From Batrachochytrium dendrobatidis JAM81 (Eukaryota > Chytridiomycota > Chytridiomycetes > Rhizophydiales), in the NCBI RefSeq assembly GCF_000203795.2, contig NW_006281118.1, forward strand, positions 124,001 through 188,000: a DNA stretch of 64,000 nucleotides, read 5' to 3'. Numbering within the stretch: position 1 is the first letter of the stretch; the number at the start of each line of letters is the position of its first letter. The notes beneath the pieces are model-generated. The model had not been told where the DNA came from. It was given only the letters and a program-made list of their open reading frames with translations, and ran no database searches. Position numbers and translations under genes: made by a program. Below are positions 10,929-21,986 of the stretch, in pieces.

Positions 10929-12899
10929 ATGCGTAGCAAGGTACTCCAACCATGGAGTTCATTGCTACTTATAACAATCGCATGCTCGACAAAAGTAGCT
11001 GCCGACTGGATTCAAGTATCTTACTCGCAGTACTGTTCTGTGCTTGATCTCACTTTTCCATTTGGATTGGAGCCTGCAATTGCTGCTGGACTCGTTGGAT
11101 CCAGTGTAGTAGTTCCTGTTGTGATGAGTGGTCAGCCTCGTCGTTGCTTACAGTCGGGTTCTGCCTTGTCTGATACAATAACTGCTTACGAATATGCATC
11201 GGTAGATAAAACCTCCATCAATTTACTGCAATGCGACAGTGCTTGCAACAGCTGTTCATATATGGACAAACTGCTGAATGCATTTGATTCATCGCTTCCT
11301 AGCAATTATTGTGGACTAGTATTTCGGGTTATTTCACCAAATGTTCAAACTGACACACAACTTCGCTCTGTAATTCAACCATGGGGAATCTGGGCTACGC
11401 TCTCGTCTAAATCTATTATTGCAACCACTTTCTCTCACACAACACATACTGACAGTACCGCCCCGCTGTGTCTGGGCAATCCTACCTATGCCGTACAGCA
11501 CTATATTTTTGACAAATGCGTCCAGATCGATACTACTCGTTCAATCAAGTCTATTCATGTTGGTAATGGATTTGAGCAACAAATGTGCATGTCCACCGAC
11601 TGTTCATACGAATGCATCACCATGTCAATAGTTTATAGTTCAGACATGTCAAATGGTGTTGGAACCCCGTCGTCTTCATCTGTCTGCGTCACGTTGACAA
11701 CAGGTTGGAATGCTGAATATGGTCCAGTCATGTCATTTAATTCACTCTCTAGCACCCGTGAAGATTCACAATCGATGATGGGTCGTTTTTCGGCACCGGT
11801 CATTGCAGCATTCGTAATCGGTACGTTGCTGATATTTTTCGTGTTGTGCAACTCCATTTGGATATTCCTGAAACGTCGACGACAAAGACAACAGCCTCGA
11901 CTATCACTTCGCCAACAGCCACAAACAGCAGAATCTAGCAAAATTGTGTGGTACAATATTGTATCTTCCTCGCAAGCAAATTTACTTTCTCCATCTTTGA
12001 CTGGTAAAGCTTCAGGTCCACCCACCACAGTGTTGGCCAGTGTACCTCCTAGTAATGCTCATACAGTAGCCAAATCAACCCCATTTAAAAACATTCCTTC
12101 CAAATCTGGTGCTGCTACGACTTGTGAATCACATATAAACACAAGTAAGCCGTCTTCAGCGAATGCTCCAGATCGTATTATAAACACGCGTTCATCGATC
12201 AAACCAAAGTTGAATGCTGCCATCAAAGTCTTGACATCATTTTCTTCCCCTTATAATAATCAGCAGGGATCTGGATCATCTCATAATCCAGCTGCAGTTG
12301 TTTCTCCTGTACAAGACAAACCAAGCCAGGCCGTGCAATCTCTGAGCTCGCCTGATATAAAGAAAAAATTGCAATGGTTTAGTGGATCAGAGCTTTCAAT
12401 TCCATCAACCACCCATTCATCAAAAGAGACCAATGGTCTTCCCAATTTGCCCAACCAGGCACGCACATCTTTTACAACATCGCCCAAATCTCGATCACCA
12501 TCAGTCGATCAGCGACCATCTGGTCAACCGTGGCGGTTATCCTCTGCATCCATGCCAAGTTCAAGGCCACTTCAATCGCCCAAGCCTCAAAGCGAATCAT
12601 CTTCTACACGTCTATGGTTAGAGTCGGCATTTCAACTGCACTTGTCAAGCACTTGGACTTTGGACCCTGATACACAACGACAAATGCAGATGCAGGTATC
12701 CAACCGGAATCACAAAGGAGGCTCTGGGGTATCGAGTGCTGAGGGTATTCGACGTAATAGTACTCCTGGTAGAGACCAAAGTACTACTCTAAATAGCAGT
12801 ATAAATAGTCGACAGAGTAGAAGCAGTAGCAGCATGGCTATTAAATCTCGATGGTGTACACCCGACTCACAAACTGTTGCGAATAATCTATGCAGCTGA
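10929..12899 (+). CDS. Secretory-pathway single-pass membrane protein with Ser-rich cytoplasmic tail
   Basis: A single open frame of 656 residues from the ATG at 10929. I chose this start over an in-frame ATG at 10698 because it begins with a clean signal peptide (MRSKVLQPWSSLLLITIACS, cleavage near VAA) and the upstream part lies in repeat sequence. Residues about 26-285 form an extracellular domain with many cysteines. A strong transmembrane helix (about 288-312, AFVIGTLLIFFVLCNSIWIF) ends in a basic stop-transfer block KRRRQRQ. The remaining 340 residues are a low-complexity Ser/Pro/Thr/Gln tail. I do not recognise the ectodomain. Topology suggests a plasma-membrane receptor, sensor or wall-linked protein, in the style of fungal WSC/Mid2 sensors, but no WSC domain is visible. 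Function is therefore not assigned. Confidence 0.7.
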   Translation: MRSKVLQPWSSLLLITIACSTKVAADWIQVSYSQYCSVLDLTFPFGLEPAIAAGLVGSSVVVPVVMSGQPRRCLQSGSALSDTITAYEYASVDKTSINLLQCDSACNSCSYMDKLLNAFDSSLPSNYCGLVFRVISPNVQTDTQLRSVIQPWGIWATLSSKSIIATTFSHTTHTDSTAPLCLGNPTYAVQHYIFDKCVQIDTTRSIKSIHVGNGFEQQMCMSTDCSYECITMSIVYSSDMSNGVGTPSSSSVCVTLTTGWNAEYGPVMSFNSLSSTREDSQSMMGRFSAPVIAAFVIGTLLIFFVLCNSIWIFLKRRRQRQQPRLSLRQQPQTAESSKIVWYNIVSSSQANLLSPSLTGKASGPPTTVLASVPPSNAHTVAKSTPFKNIPSKSGAATTCESHINTSKPSSANAPDRIINTRSSIKPKLNAAIKVLTSFSSPYNNQQGSGSSHNPAAVVSPVQDKPSQAVQSLSSPDIKKKLQWFSGSELSIPSTTHSSKETNGLPNLPNQARTSFTTSPKSRSPSVDQRPSGQPWRLSSASMPSSRPLQSPKPQSESSSTRLWLESAFQLHLSSTWTLDPDTQRQMQMQVSNRNHKGGSGVSSAEGIRRNSTPGRDQSTTLNSSINSRQSRSSSSMAIKSRWCTPDSQTVANNLCS

Positions 12900-13183
12900 T
12901 GATAGCTGTGCAACTGGTATTGAATTTTAAAAGCAGGATGTTTAAAACACGATTAAATCTATAATTTATAAAGTTAAACTTGTTTGAAATGTGCGAGTGT
13001 GGTTTTAGTTGAGTAAATACATGTACTGAATAGCAGGGTTCAACATTTCCTATGGATTTGCATATACACGTGCAAACGATTGGTGCAGACACGCTCACTA
13101 ACAAGTTTGACTCAGGGTATCAATCGAGCGATCCTATTGTTGCAATAAATTCCTGTCGAAGTTACCACAATATTTTTTGAAGA

Positions 13184-14378
13184 ATGCGTGTCAAGAGTGA
13201 GCCTGAAATTGTAGCTGTATCGCAGAATATCGATGATTCAGTTGAAACTCCACGACAAAGTGTTGGGATAGAGACTGTAATAATCAGCCAAGGAGTAGAA
13301 TGCGAGTTTCAATCTTTGGCATCCCTTCAATTGAATAAAAGGCTTGCTCTGGCCTCTCGTCGACGATTTGTAGCTGAGCTTATTGGAACATTTCTCATGC
13401 TTACCTTTGCGACTGGTGCCGTATCAAGCCAAGTGCTCACTGGTGCACTCAAGGGTATATGGCAGGTGCGTAATGAATTGCTGTTGATTTGTATCTGGAA
13501 CCCAGGCGATTGCTTTTACAGAATATCATGGTTATCCTGATTTTCTTGAATAGATTGAATTACTCCGGAATTTCGACATGAATCGAGACTGTCTAAAACA
13601 TACATTTTCTACAATCAACTGACGCTTGAAATGATACTTTGCGTTCAATATTTTATAGAATGCAGTAGTTGTTGGAATTGCTACCACATGTGCCATTTAC
13701 CTTTCCGGTTCAACATCTGGTGGTCATCTTAACCCTGCCATCACATTAGCAATGGCAACGTTTGGCTGCAAGACTGGGTTTCAGTGGAATCGTGTCCCTT
13801 CATACATTCTGGCTCAAATACTTGGAGGAATTCTTGCAGGCATCGCCAACTTATTTATATGGAATCCTATAATAGTACAATTTGAGAGTCGCAATAATAT
13901 CACCCGAAACCAACTTCCCGGATGTACCCATTCTGCAATGCTTTTCGGCACATACTTTCCCAACCCTGACATTTACAAGCCAGGTTCGCCTGATGCAATC
14001 AATCTTGTATCACCTTGGAGAGCATTTGGAGTTGAAGTGTTTGCAACTGCAATTCTTGCTTTTGTGATTGTTGGGTTATGCGATCGGGGCAATCGGCCTA
14101 CTATACATCCTGCCATCATTCCTCCTGCTATTGGTGCGATTGTAGCAGCACTGATTTCAGTGTTTGGACCCATCACCATGGCAGCAATGAACCCTGCACG
14201 AGATCTTGGACCAAGGATTGCTGCTGCTATAGGTGGATGGGGAGAATGTGCATTTGGAGGGGATATGTCATTTTTGATTTATACGTTTGGACCATGCATA
14301 GGATCTATACTTGGTGCTGCTGTTTATCTTACTTTTCTTTACCATTCAGATGAAGAATTAAAGGATAGAAATGTATGA
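13184..14378 (+). CDS. Aquaglyceroporin (MIP family)
   Basis: Two exons (13184-13465 and 13659-14378, phase 0) give 333 residues. The first exon carries a 60-residue cytoplasmic N-terminus and helix 1 (FVAELIGTFLMLTFATGAV). The second carries the remaining helices. Both pore half-helix motifs are intact: GGHLNPAITLA and AAMNPARDLGPR. The Asp after the second NPA-Arg is the mark of glycerol facilitators (GlpF/Fps1 type) rather than strict water channels. Loop E sits before a final helix ending near the C-terminus. The protein should let glycerol, and probably water or other small neutral solutes, cross the plasma membrane for osmotic balance or glycerol use. That matters in a wall-less zoospore, but that role is inference. 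No long regulatory N-terminal domain like yeast Fps1 is present. Confidence 0.93.
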
Positions 14379-14509
14379 CATTTTCCAAATGATTTGCAGT
14401 TTGAAACACGACTTTAAAAATCATTTCTAAGCCAAGAAATCCTCATGTAAAAAGTCTTGAATTTCGGACTTGATGTCGATTTTCACATCAGCACAAATCT
14501 ACAGCCATC

Positions 14510-15830
14510 ATGACAACTACATCAAACCAGCTGCCTTTAGCATCAGACTTGCCAGAAAAACTAGATTCAGAAACACTGGTTGAACATTCTGCAGAAGTTG
14601 TATCTTTAGAAGTCGTTACTGAGCATTTGGGGTTTGCTCCAGTTCATTTTATAGATGACATGATTGATAGGGTGAATTCGTTGTTGTACAAGAGTATGGC
14701 TAAACTGGAAGAACTTGTATCTGTTGAACTCGGGAAAGGCATTGAAACTGACAGAGTATGTTTATTCTTGGCTGTTACAGGACTATTCACACATGTTCAA
14801 ATTGGAGTATAAATTCCCTTGTAGTCGAGTAGCCTCGTAGCATATCGTTTACTGACAATCACTACATTTTAACACTTCTAATACCGATTTTTGATTTAGG
14901 GCATGGCATCCATTGAAACACTGTTTGAAAGTTGTGTGGATAAACGATTTGATCGATTTGAAGTATTCGGACTTCGTAATGTGTTTGCCGTGCAGCCTGA
15001 CCTAGCAATGCAACTCACTGCATTTCAGGTAGGCATCTTGCTCACTAAATACAAAACTTTTGATGAATGCTTTTGTAGAAATAGTACTGACTCGATTTGG
15101 CATACTTTGACGTGTAGGAATGTAATGTTGACATCACACTCGAGCAGGAACTTGCATTAGATGCTGATATCGATGTATTGCGAAAACAGTTGCTTGCTGT
15201 AAGTATCTATACAACAAAATGATTAAATGTATATAAACCAGTGAATTTATGCAAAATTAACAAGGTTTTACTTGTTTGGTAAGCAAAGTATTCATGTATG
15301 CAGGGAAAACTTCAAGAAAAGGACAAGTATCTTGACAATGTTATTTCACATCTAAACATATTTGGCGATCAGCTTGTTAAACTTGAATCCATAGCAGTAG
15401 ACAACAAAAGTAATATATACAATGCTTTGATTTATGCATCTAATCGGTTTTGTCCATGATCTAAATTTGCTGTTGTAATATGGTAGTATATCCACTGTCC
15501 GAGAAACTTGTCGAGCTGTCGGATAAAATTGCCACATTGAGTTCAGTTACAGATCAGGTACATGTACGTACGACACATCCAATCATGCGAGAAAAGATAT
15601 GCGATTCTGACCGTCGCATGCAACTCCTGCAAAGCGAGATTGCTATGCATATAAAAAAGCGACGACACATTGCCGAAGTGCAAGAAGGACTAGCCATGGG
15701 AAAAGGAAACAAGGCAAATGGGTCTTTTTCCAACATGTCTGCATGGGATGTTACGAGAGAATATCGCGATGCCATGTCGATTGGATCTGTAAAGGAAATG
15801 GAGGCGTTTAAAGAAAATGTGTTGTTGTGA
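14510..15830 (+). CDS. MIS12: Kinetochore protein MIS12/MTW1
   Basis: Five exons (14510-14755, 14900-15028, 15118-15198, 15304-15409, 15487-15830) join without phase conflict to 301 residues. The family signature is clear: TEHLGFAPVHFIDDMIDRV near residue 37 starts the Mis12 head. The block GMASIETLFESCVDKRFDRF, followed by an LRNVF motif, matches the second conserved segment. Downstream is coiled coil (TLEQELALDADIDVLRKQLL and GKLQEKDKYLDNVISHL) and a Lys/Arg-rich C-terminus. MIS12 pairs with NNF1 in the MIND/Mis12 complex, which links centromeric CENP-C to the Ndc80 microtubule coupler. None of the partner subunits is in this window. The gene converges on the ChAPs gene, with 145 bp between stop codons. 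Confidence 0.9.
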
Positions 15831-15975
15831 TAGGGTTGGTGTAATGATGACACTCGGGTCAGCAATTAATTAAAAGATTGTTTATATCTTGACACTTGAT
15901 TTCACATTTCTTACTACCACCAACAAACCCAGTTCAAATGATTTAAAATCAAGGCATTTATTTATGCATTTGGAA

Positions 15976-18900
15976 TTACCAGTCGGCACCAGAAACACGG
16001 AAAAGTTCTGCATATTCAAAGTATCGAATAATCTGTCGGTAACCTGCTTGAGGCACATTCATTGAAATCAATACATTTTGAACTTTGGCAAATCCGTGAC
16101 GTCTAATCAGCATAAACAAACCACGTCCAATCGAACTTGGATACTTGTGTATTTCAAACAAACCAAATGTTAGAAAAAGTGGTCACACATTCAGTACCCT
16201 GACATAACTTACAGTATGCTCAGAAAATGTGCGATCCAGCAGTGTAGTCATTTTGACTACAGATTGCAAGCATAGTTGAATATTTCCATCCTCGGCATGA
16301 ATTTGCAACAGTTTTAGCCACGCCTTGGTGGATAATTTTTGGTCAAGACATAGACGATAAGCCTCTTTGGCATCATCACGATGAAAAAGCCGTTCAGCCA
16401 AATCACCATAAATCTCCCATTCTGCACCAGTTTTGCGATATATCATTGCATTGGAATTATTGGTTTGGTTTTTAAACTGTGACATTTCCTACAAAAATAA
16501 GGATTGACATCAAGGTGAGTTGCCAAAAAACCAACAAAAAAAGTCAAACCATGTGTACCTGTTTCAGTGCGGTATATAGCCTCAAGTCGTTGTACAACAC
16601 CATAAACAAGTTATCCAACCACTTTTCGCATAGACGCTTGTGTTTGAAACTGAACGAGACTCTATGAAGTTGTGAACGGGGATTCTAAAAATAAACATGC
16701 CATCAATTCAAAACAAGATTTAACAATGTTTAATCGACACCATGTACTGGAAATAGCTAAATACTTGACATATTAGCGGCAACTTACAGGAACACGAGTT
16801 TTTTGCACATTGGGTGTCGCTGAATCATTCTTTTCCAATGTAGCTCGCTTCATTAATTCATCAATCGAAAGCTTGCCCTTGGATGGTGAAGCAGATTTTG
16901 GTGCCTGATCGGCATTACTCATAGTATTGGAAGCAATGTCACCCCCATTGTCCAAATCAATAGATTGCATTATCCGATCATCTCCGCTATGTACATCAGA
17001 GCTTGTATTTGATGACGAGCGACGGAGTTTGCCTGCACCTCCATTAGCAGCATTATGAATATCATTTTTTTGTTCTTCATCCAGATACCGCCTGCTCACA
17101 TCGCCTTCCAAATCATCCTCATCTTTAAAATCATCGCCCGTGTCAACATCGTCGCCAGGCCGCCGAGACTCTTCAGCAGCTGATCGGTGAATCAAATATT
17201 CATCTTCCATGACAAATACCTGTGAACGAAACTTGAGTAGGTCGTCCCATCCAACACGAGCAACAATACGAATAAGAAGGCGGTATGCTTCTAAAAAAGT
17301 GCCGCGAAGTGAAAGGGATGGAAGGCGTTGCAACTCGGGATGAACTTCGTCTTCACGGGGATCATTCTCATCAAAGAGAGTACCATTAGTTTGTGGAATT
17401 GTTTTTGGATTTTGATCTGGTCGGAGGGTTGTAGCATCTGCACGAAGAGGGAGATGTGTTCTAGCTGGTGGGGGCATGCGCTGAGAGTCACGCTCGCAGT
17501 AGGTGAACATTGGGCATGAATTAAGTGCTAGAAGCGCCTGAATATAACAACAATGGCAAAGTTTAAGAACTCGACATTTAAGAATAGTAAAAATCAAACC
17601 AACTCCAAAATTGCACTCACAGATTCAAAATCAGAGAGTTGAATATAAATATCAGCCAGCTTGGCCCAAACCAAAAACTCAGAAGGAGCATATGTGACTG
17701 CAAGTTTTGCAAGTTTAAGTGCCTTTTCAAATTGTTTCTACAAAAATACCATTTTAGTCCATGTTTAGCAGAAATCCACCAAGCATAAACTAGTCTACCT
17801 TGCCAATAAGAAAATCTGTCTGAACAAGCAACAAACTGTATGTTACAGGATGTTTTTTTGACGCTTCATAAAGAACTTGTACAGCTTTGATTTCTTCGTC
17901 TGTGCCAAGGTACGCCTTGGCAAGGATAGCGGCAACATCTGGGTCACGACTGTCTAAATCAGCAAAAAACTTGGCCGCCTCTGAAAGTCTACCAGCATTT
18001 TGAAAATAGCTAAAGATGCCATTTGTTAAATGGTTTGAAAATGGTGTTGCAACTTGAACTTCAGGCTGACTTCCCAGTTGCCATCCTAGTATCCCAATAA
18101 AATGAGTATCATTTCAAAGGCATTGCTCAACAAATGAATGCATACAACATATGCTTACCTTTCCAGAATTCTACAGCAGCGGCTTCAAGAAACCGACCCT
18201 CGGCACCCAACGTTTGCAAAGGATCAATTTTTCTTAATCCAAGTAAAGGATGTCCGTCGTTTCCATCAGGTTCGTCATTATCATCTAAAATTGCTCTTAG
18301 TACTGCTGAAACAAATGCTTCTTGCCAAATTGCAACATTGGTGATTGGATGCCTGTCTCCACGAAGATCTACAATGTAGGAGTCCACACCACCAGGGATT
18401 TTGACTTCAACACGAACATCAACGCGAGAGAAGGCATTGAAGCAGCAGAATGTTCCCATTTTGATTTTCCATGGATTTGGTTTTCCTTGAACTGGTGCCT
18501 AGATTGTTTAATAAAATACGGTTTCAAAACAGTTGCATAAGTGTGGGCAAGTATTAAAAATTGATCGGTATTGAAAATGGCGGTTTACACTTGCCAGCAT
18601 ATACATGAGCGAATTTAAATATGCTGCGACGGTTGCTGAAGATGAAGTGTCGGCACCAAGAACAAAGTGATATGACCCAATCTAATATATAACATTTCAA
18701 ATAATGGTTTCAACTTTAATACAGTTTTATAAAACAAGATTGCCAAATGGTGGATCTTGAAATGCTGACATTTTAGAGATACAAGTCATGTACAAAGCAT
18801 GAGGTAAATATGGATGTAGTGTGTGTTGCTATGCTATACCTCTTTTGGAACTGATTTTGAGTTTGCCTTGACCACATGGCAAAGATCAGGGGAGCCTAAT

Positions 18901-19139
18901 TCTCGAAACGTAGCTATGATAAAAATGATATAAAAGCCTCCATTAGAATCTTCAATTTGGGTGGTGGAATACACAAAAACAGGACAGTTTGTATGCAGGA
19001 TATAGCATGCATCAGGATTTAAGAGCAGATCAACTCGAACAGAGTGCAACTGATAATAAATATCAAGGTTTCTTACCCAGCGACTCAGTTCTGGCCACTA
19101 GACATTCGTTGATTTCAGTCTCGAAGAATTCGGGAATGC
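15976..19139 (-). CDS. ChAPs family exomer cargo adaptor (BCH1/BUD7/CHS6-like)
   Basis: A multi-exon gene whose C-terminal exon (15976-16161) ends GSADW-like (VSGADW) after YFEYAELFRV, the hallmark end of the ChAPs family. Upstream exons give LCEKWLDNLFMVLYNDLRLY (near 16570-16660), a disordered acidic/Ser insert (16790-17200), and TPR-type helices (17540-18060). A conserved N-terminal block follows (FCCFNAFSRVDVRVEVKIPG, VDLRGDRHPITNVAIWQEAF; 18170-18460). The most N-terminal exons I can support are 18839-18915 (FRELGSPDLCHVVKA) and 19077-19139 (EINECLVARTESL). The initiating exon lies upstream and was not resolved; an ATGAAAA|GTGTAC exon near 19240 fits the phase but is weak. In yeast these proteins form exomer with Chs5 and carry chitin synthase and other cargo from the trans-Golgi to the plasma membrane. 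Confidence 0.88.
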
Positions 19140-19869
19140 CTTGAACCAGCCATTAAAAGTAGATATGAATGGAATTCATGAAGAATAAACAGATGAACAT
19201 GCAATGCATGATAATAAATAGATGTTAGTACACTTTTCATTCAAAACTGGATATTTGTGAGCAAGTGTTCTCTATACAACTCAATGCAGCATCAAAGGAG
19301 CAGCAAACGCCTATAGTCTGACAATTGCTGTAAAGCACATTCATATAAATCCACTAAACAGTTTGAACTGTATATAATCTTGCAAGTTATCCTAACAGAT
19401 GGATGAGCGATATAATATCATATGCAGTTCATAACCATCACACACCCCTAAGCACGCCCGTGTCCGTTGCCGCGACCATCTGCAAAGTTGCTGTTATCGA
19501 GGAAAGATTTCCATTTTCAACACAACTGTTTTGTAGTGATTTAGCTTATGCAGTTAGCCACAACTGTGTTTCTTATGAGCATGCATGACATCAAACTTGC
19601 AAGAAATTGTCACTGTTTATGGATCAACAGCATCATCACAAACAAAACCATTCGGTTTTTTAACAGCTCGTTATTTATATCGAGTCTTGACAACTGCAAC
19701 TGCAGGCTTCTTGAACCTGATAAACGCGTTGATCAACAGGTTCGATTCCTACTAGCCCTTTTATTATCTAACCAGTAAACTGACCTAATCAGGGCCGCTG
19801 TTTTACTGCCTATAAATAAGCAAAAAATACTCGAGTGTTTTGTTGGTCCGCACCATCTGTCAACGTCTA
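19140..19869. other. Divergent intergenic region
   Basis: 730 bp between the ChAPs gene (-) and aspartokinase (+). It must hold both promoters and the unresolved first ChAPs exon. No RNA gene or repeat copy was recognised. Confidence 0.4.
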
Positions 19870-21693
19870 ATGAGTTCAACCTCTCGTCCATTGATAGTCC
19901 AGAAATATGGAGGCACAAGTGTCGGTTCAGCTGAGCGACTCATGCAAGTTGCCGAGATTGTCAAGTGAGTATCTACCAGTTGAATTTATACTCTTGTAGA
20001 TTTAAAGAGGATTAAAGTTGTGAAATCATTCAAGTCATTTCCATCTATTAACCCACTCGTTGAAATGATAACCAATAAAGACAAACCAATACAATGTTTC
20101 GACCCATTGTTGTTCTTTCAGCAATGAGTGGAACCATCAAGTCGCAAGGAACAACAACCAGGTAGAATTGAATATTTTTATTGTAATCACATGGAGTCAA
20201 ATGGCTTACTAACCCTGACATTTAGGCTTCTCAAAGCAGTACACGAGGTTCTCAAACCCAACTCAAGAGTGTATCTAGATATTGTGGACTCGCTTGAACA
20301 TACCCATACTGAGACTATCAGTGGAGCAATCATCCAACCTGACAATGACCCCAACGATACTATTCGTACTATTCGCAATGATCTATTGGCAGATGTCAAA
20401 CAAGAGTTTGATCGACTCCGGTCTTTTATGTCGGCCGCAGAAGTAAGCTAAATAACTGCCATTTGAACTAGAACACCGAGTGTTGATGGTTATGTTTTGA
20501 TTTAGATCATTGATGAAATTTCACCACGATCCAGAGATGTGATTATCAGTAGTGGCGAAAAATTGTCTGCAAGGATATTTACTGCAGTGTTGGAATCTCA
20601 GGGCGTCAAGGCAAAGTTTTTTAACCTGGATAAGCTTATTGATCGCCATTTCGATCCAAAAAACATCAACCAGTCTTTTTACGACTATATTGCAGAACGT
20701 TTGAACAAAGTCATTTACCCTTTTGTAGACACCCATGTTTGTGTTTTGACTGGCTATGTGGGTCCTGTTCCTGGCAGCTTGCTGGCTACAATTGGTAGAG
20801 GCTATACCGATCTTACAGCTGCATTGACGGCTGTAGGTCTTTCGGCACAAGAGCTTCAAATATGGAAAGAAGTCGATGGTATATTTACAGCAGATCCACG
20901 CAAGGTTCCACGTGCACGTAAAATAGAGTTTATCACTCCAGAAGAAGCTGCAGAGTTGACATACTATGGATCCGAGGTTATTCATCCATTTACCATGGAA
21001 CAAGTCATCAAAGCCAGTATTCCAATTCGTATCAAAAACACGTTCAAACCCACTGGTTCAGGTACAGTCATTCTGCCCAGAGGAAAGTCCTTGCATTTGG
21101 ATCCACTGTCCGATACAGCACCAATCTCTTGCAACTCACCAAAATTGCAATCAAAACTTCCAACAGCCGTCACGATCAAAGACGATGTGATTGCACTCAA
21201 TATCCATTCAAATAGGAAATCTGTATCACATGGGTTTTTTGCACAGATTTTCTTGACATTAGATCGGTTTGGTATTGCCGTGGATTTGATTTCAACAAGC
21301 GAAGTACACGTTAGTATGGCTCTAAGTTCAGTTGCTGTCCAAGATAATTTGGACATGGCGTTGGTTGAGCTGCGTAAGCATGCAACTGTAAGTTGGATAT
21401 GTTGATGCATTATAGATTGTATTCAAACATGATCTAATGGATACATGTGTTTATAAACCGTGCAGGTGGATACAATCTACAATATGGCTATATTATCGCT
21501 TGTTGGAAAAGAAATGCGATGCATGGTAGGTACTGCCAGCAAAATGTTTTCGACTTTAGCCAAATACAATGTCAATATTGAAATGATCAGTCAAGGTGCA
21601 TCTGAAATCAACATTTCATGTCTGATTGATGAGCGAAATGCCGAAACTGCGTTGCGTGCTGTTCATGATGAAGTTGTTCTTGGTGGTGAATAA
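19870..21693 (+). CDS. HOM3: Aspartokinase (aspartate kinase)
   Basis: Five exons (19870-19964, 20081-20161, 20226-20442, 20506-21387, 21466-21693) give exactly 500 residues, close to the usual size of monofunctional fungal aspartokinase. Motifs in order: the N-terminal VQKYGGTSVGS phosphate-binding block, VVLSAMSGTIKSQGTTT, IISSGEKLSARI, and GRGYTDLTAAL. The aspartate/ATP region follows (WKEVDGIFTADPRKVPRARK), with YYGSEVIHP, and then two ACT domains (about 340-500) including ISQGASEINISCLID. The enzyme phosphorylates L-aspartate as the first step toward threonine, methionine and isoleucine, and in fungi it is feedback-inhibited by threonine through the ACT domains. No homoserine dehydrogenase fusion is present. 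The exon 2 acceptor (AAAG at 20077-20080) was fixed by reading frame into RPIVVLSAMSG. Confidence 0.95.
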
Positions 21694-21900
21694 ACCGATT
21701 TTCCCAACTGAATTACTTGCTGATTGCGAGTGTTAATCTTATTGGACAACATTGTTGTTTAAAGTAGAAACGCAACGTATTCAAGATTGAAATACAACAG
21801 AACTTGTTGAATGACATGACCGTTTCAGATATTTCTTGATTGTCGTCAAGTCAACGTTTTCAATAACAAAAACAGTTCAGAATAAACCCAGAAAATAATC

Positions 21901-21925
21901 CATTTACGTGAATATGGCTGTAATG
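21901..21925 (+). repeat. Dispersed short element, copy 6
   Basis: Reads CATTTACGTGAATATGGCTG then TAATG, 62 bp upstream of the PEX13 start codon in sense orientation. The second conserved block of the longer repeat (ACATTGTTGTTTAAAG, then AAACGCAACGTATTC) lies about 150 bp before it. Confidence 0.6.
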
Positions 21926-21986
21926 AATTTGCCTGATGTGATATATGACATAAAATGTCGATTTTAAAGTTGTCCAATAATTACAA

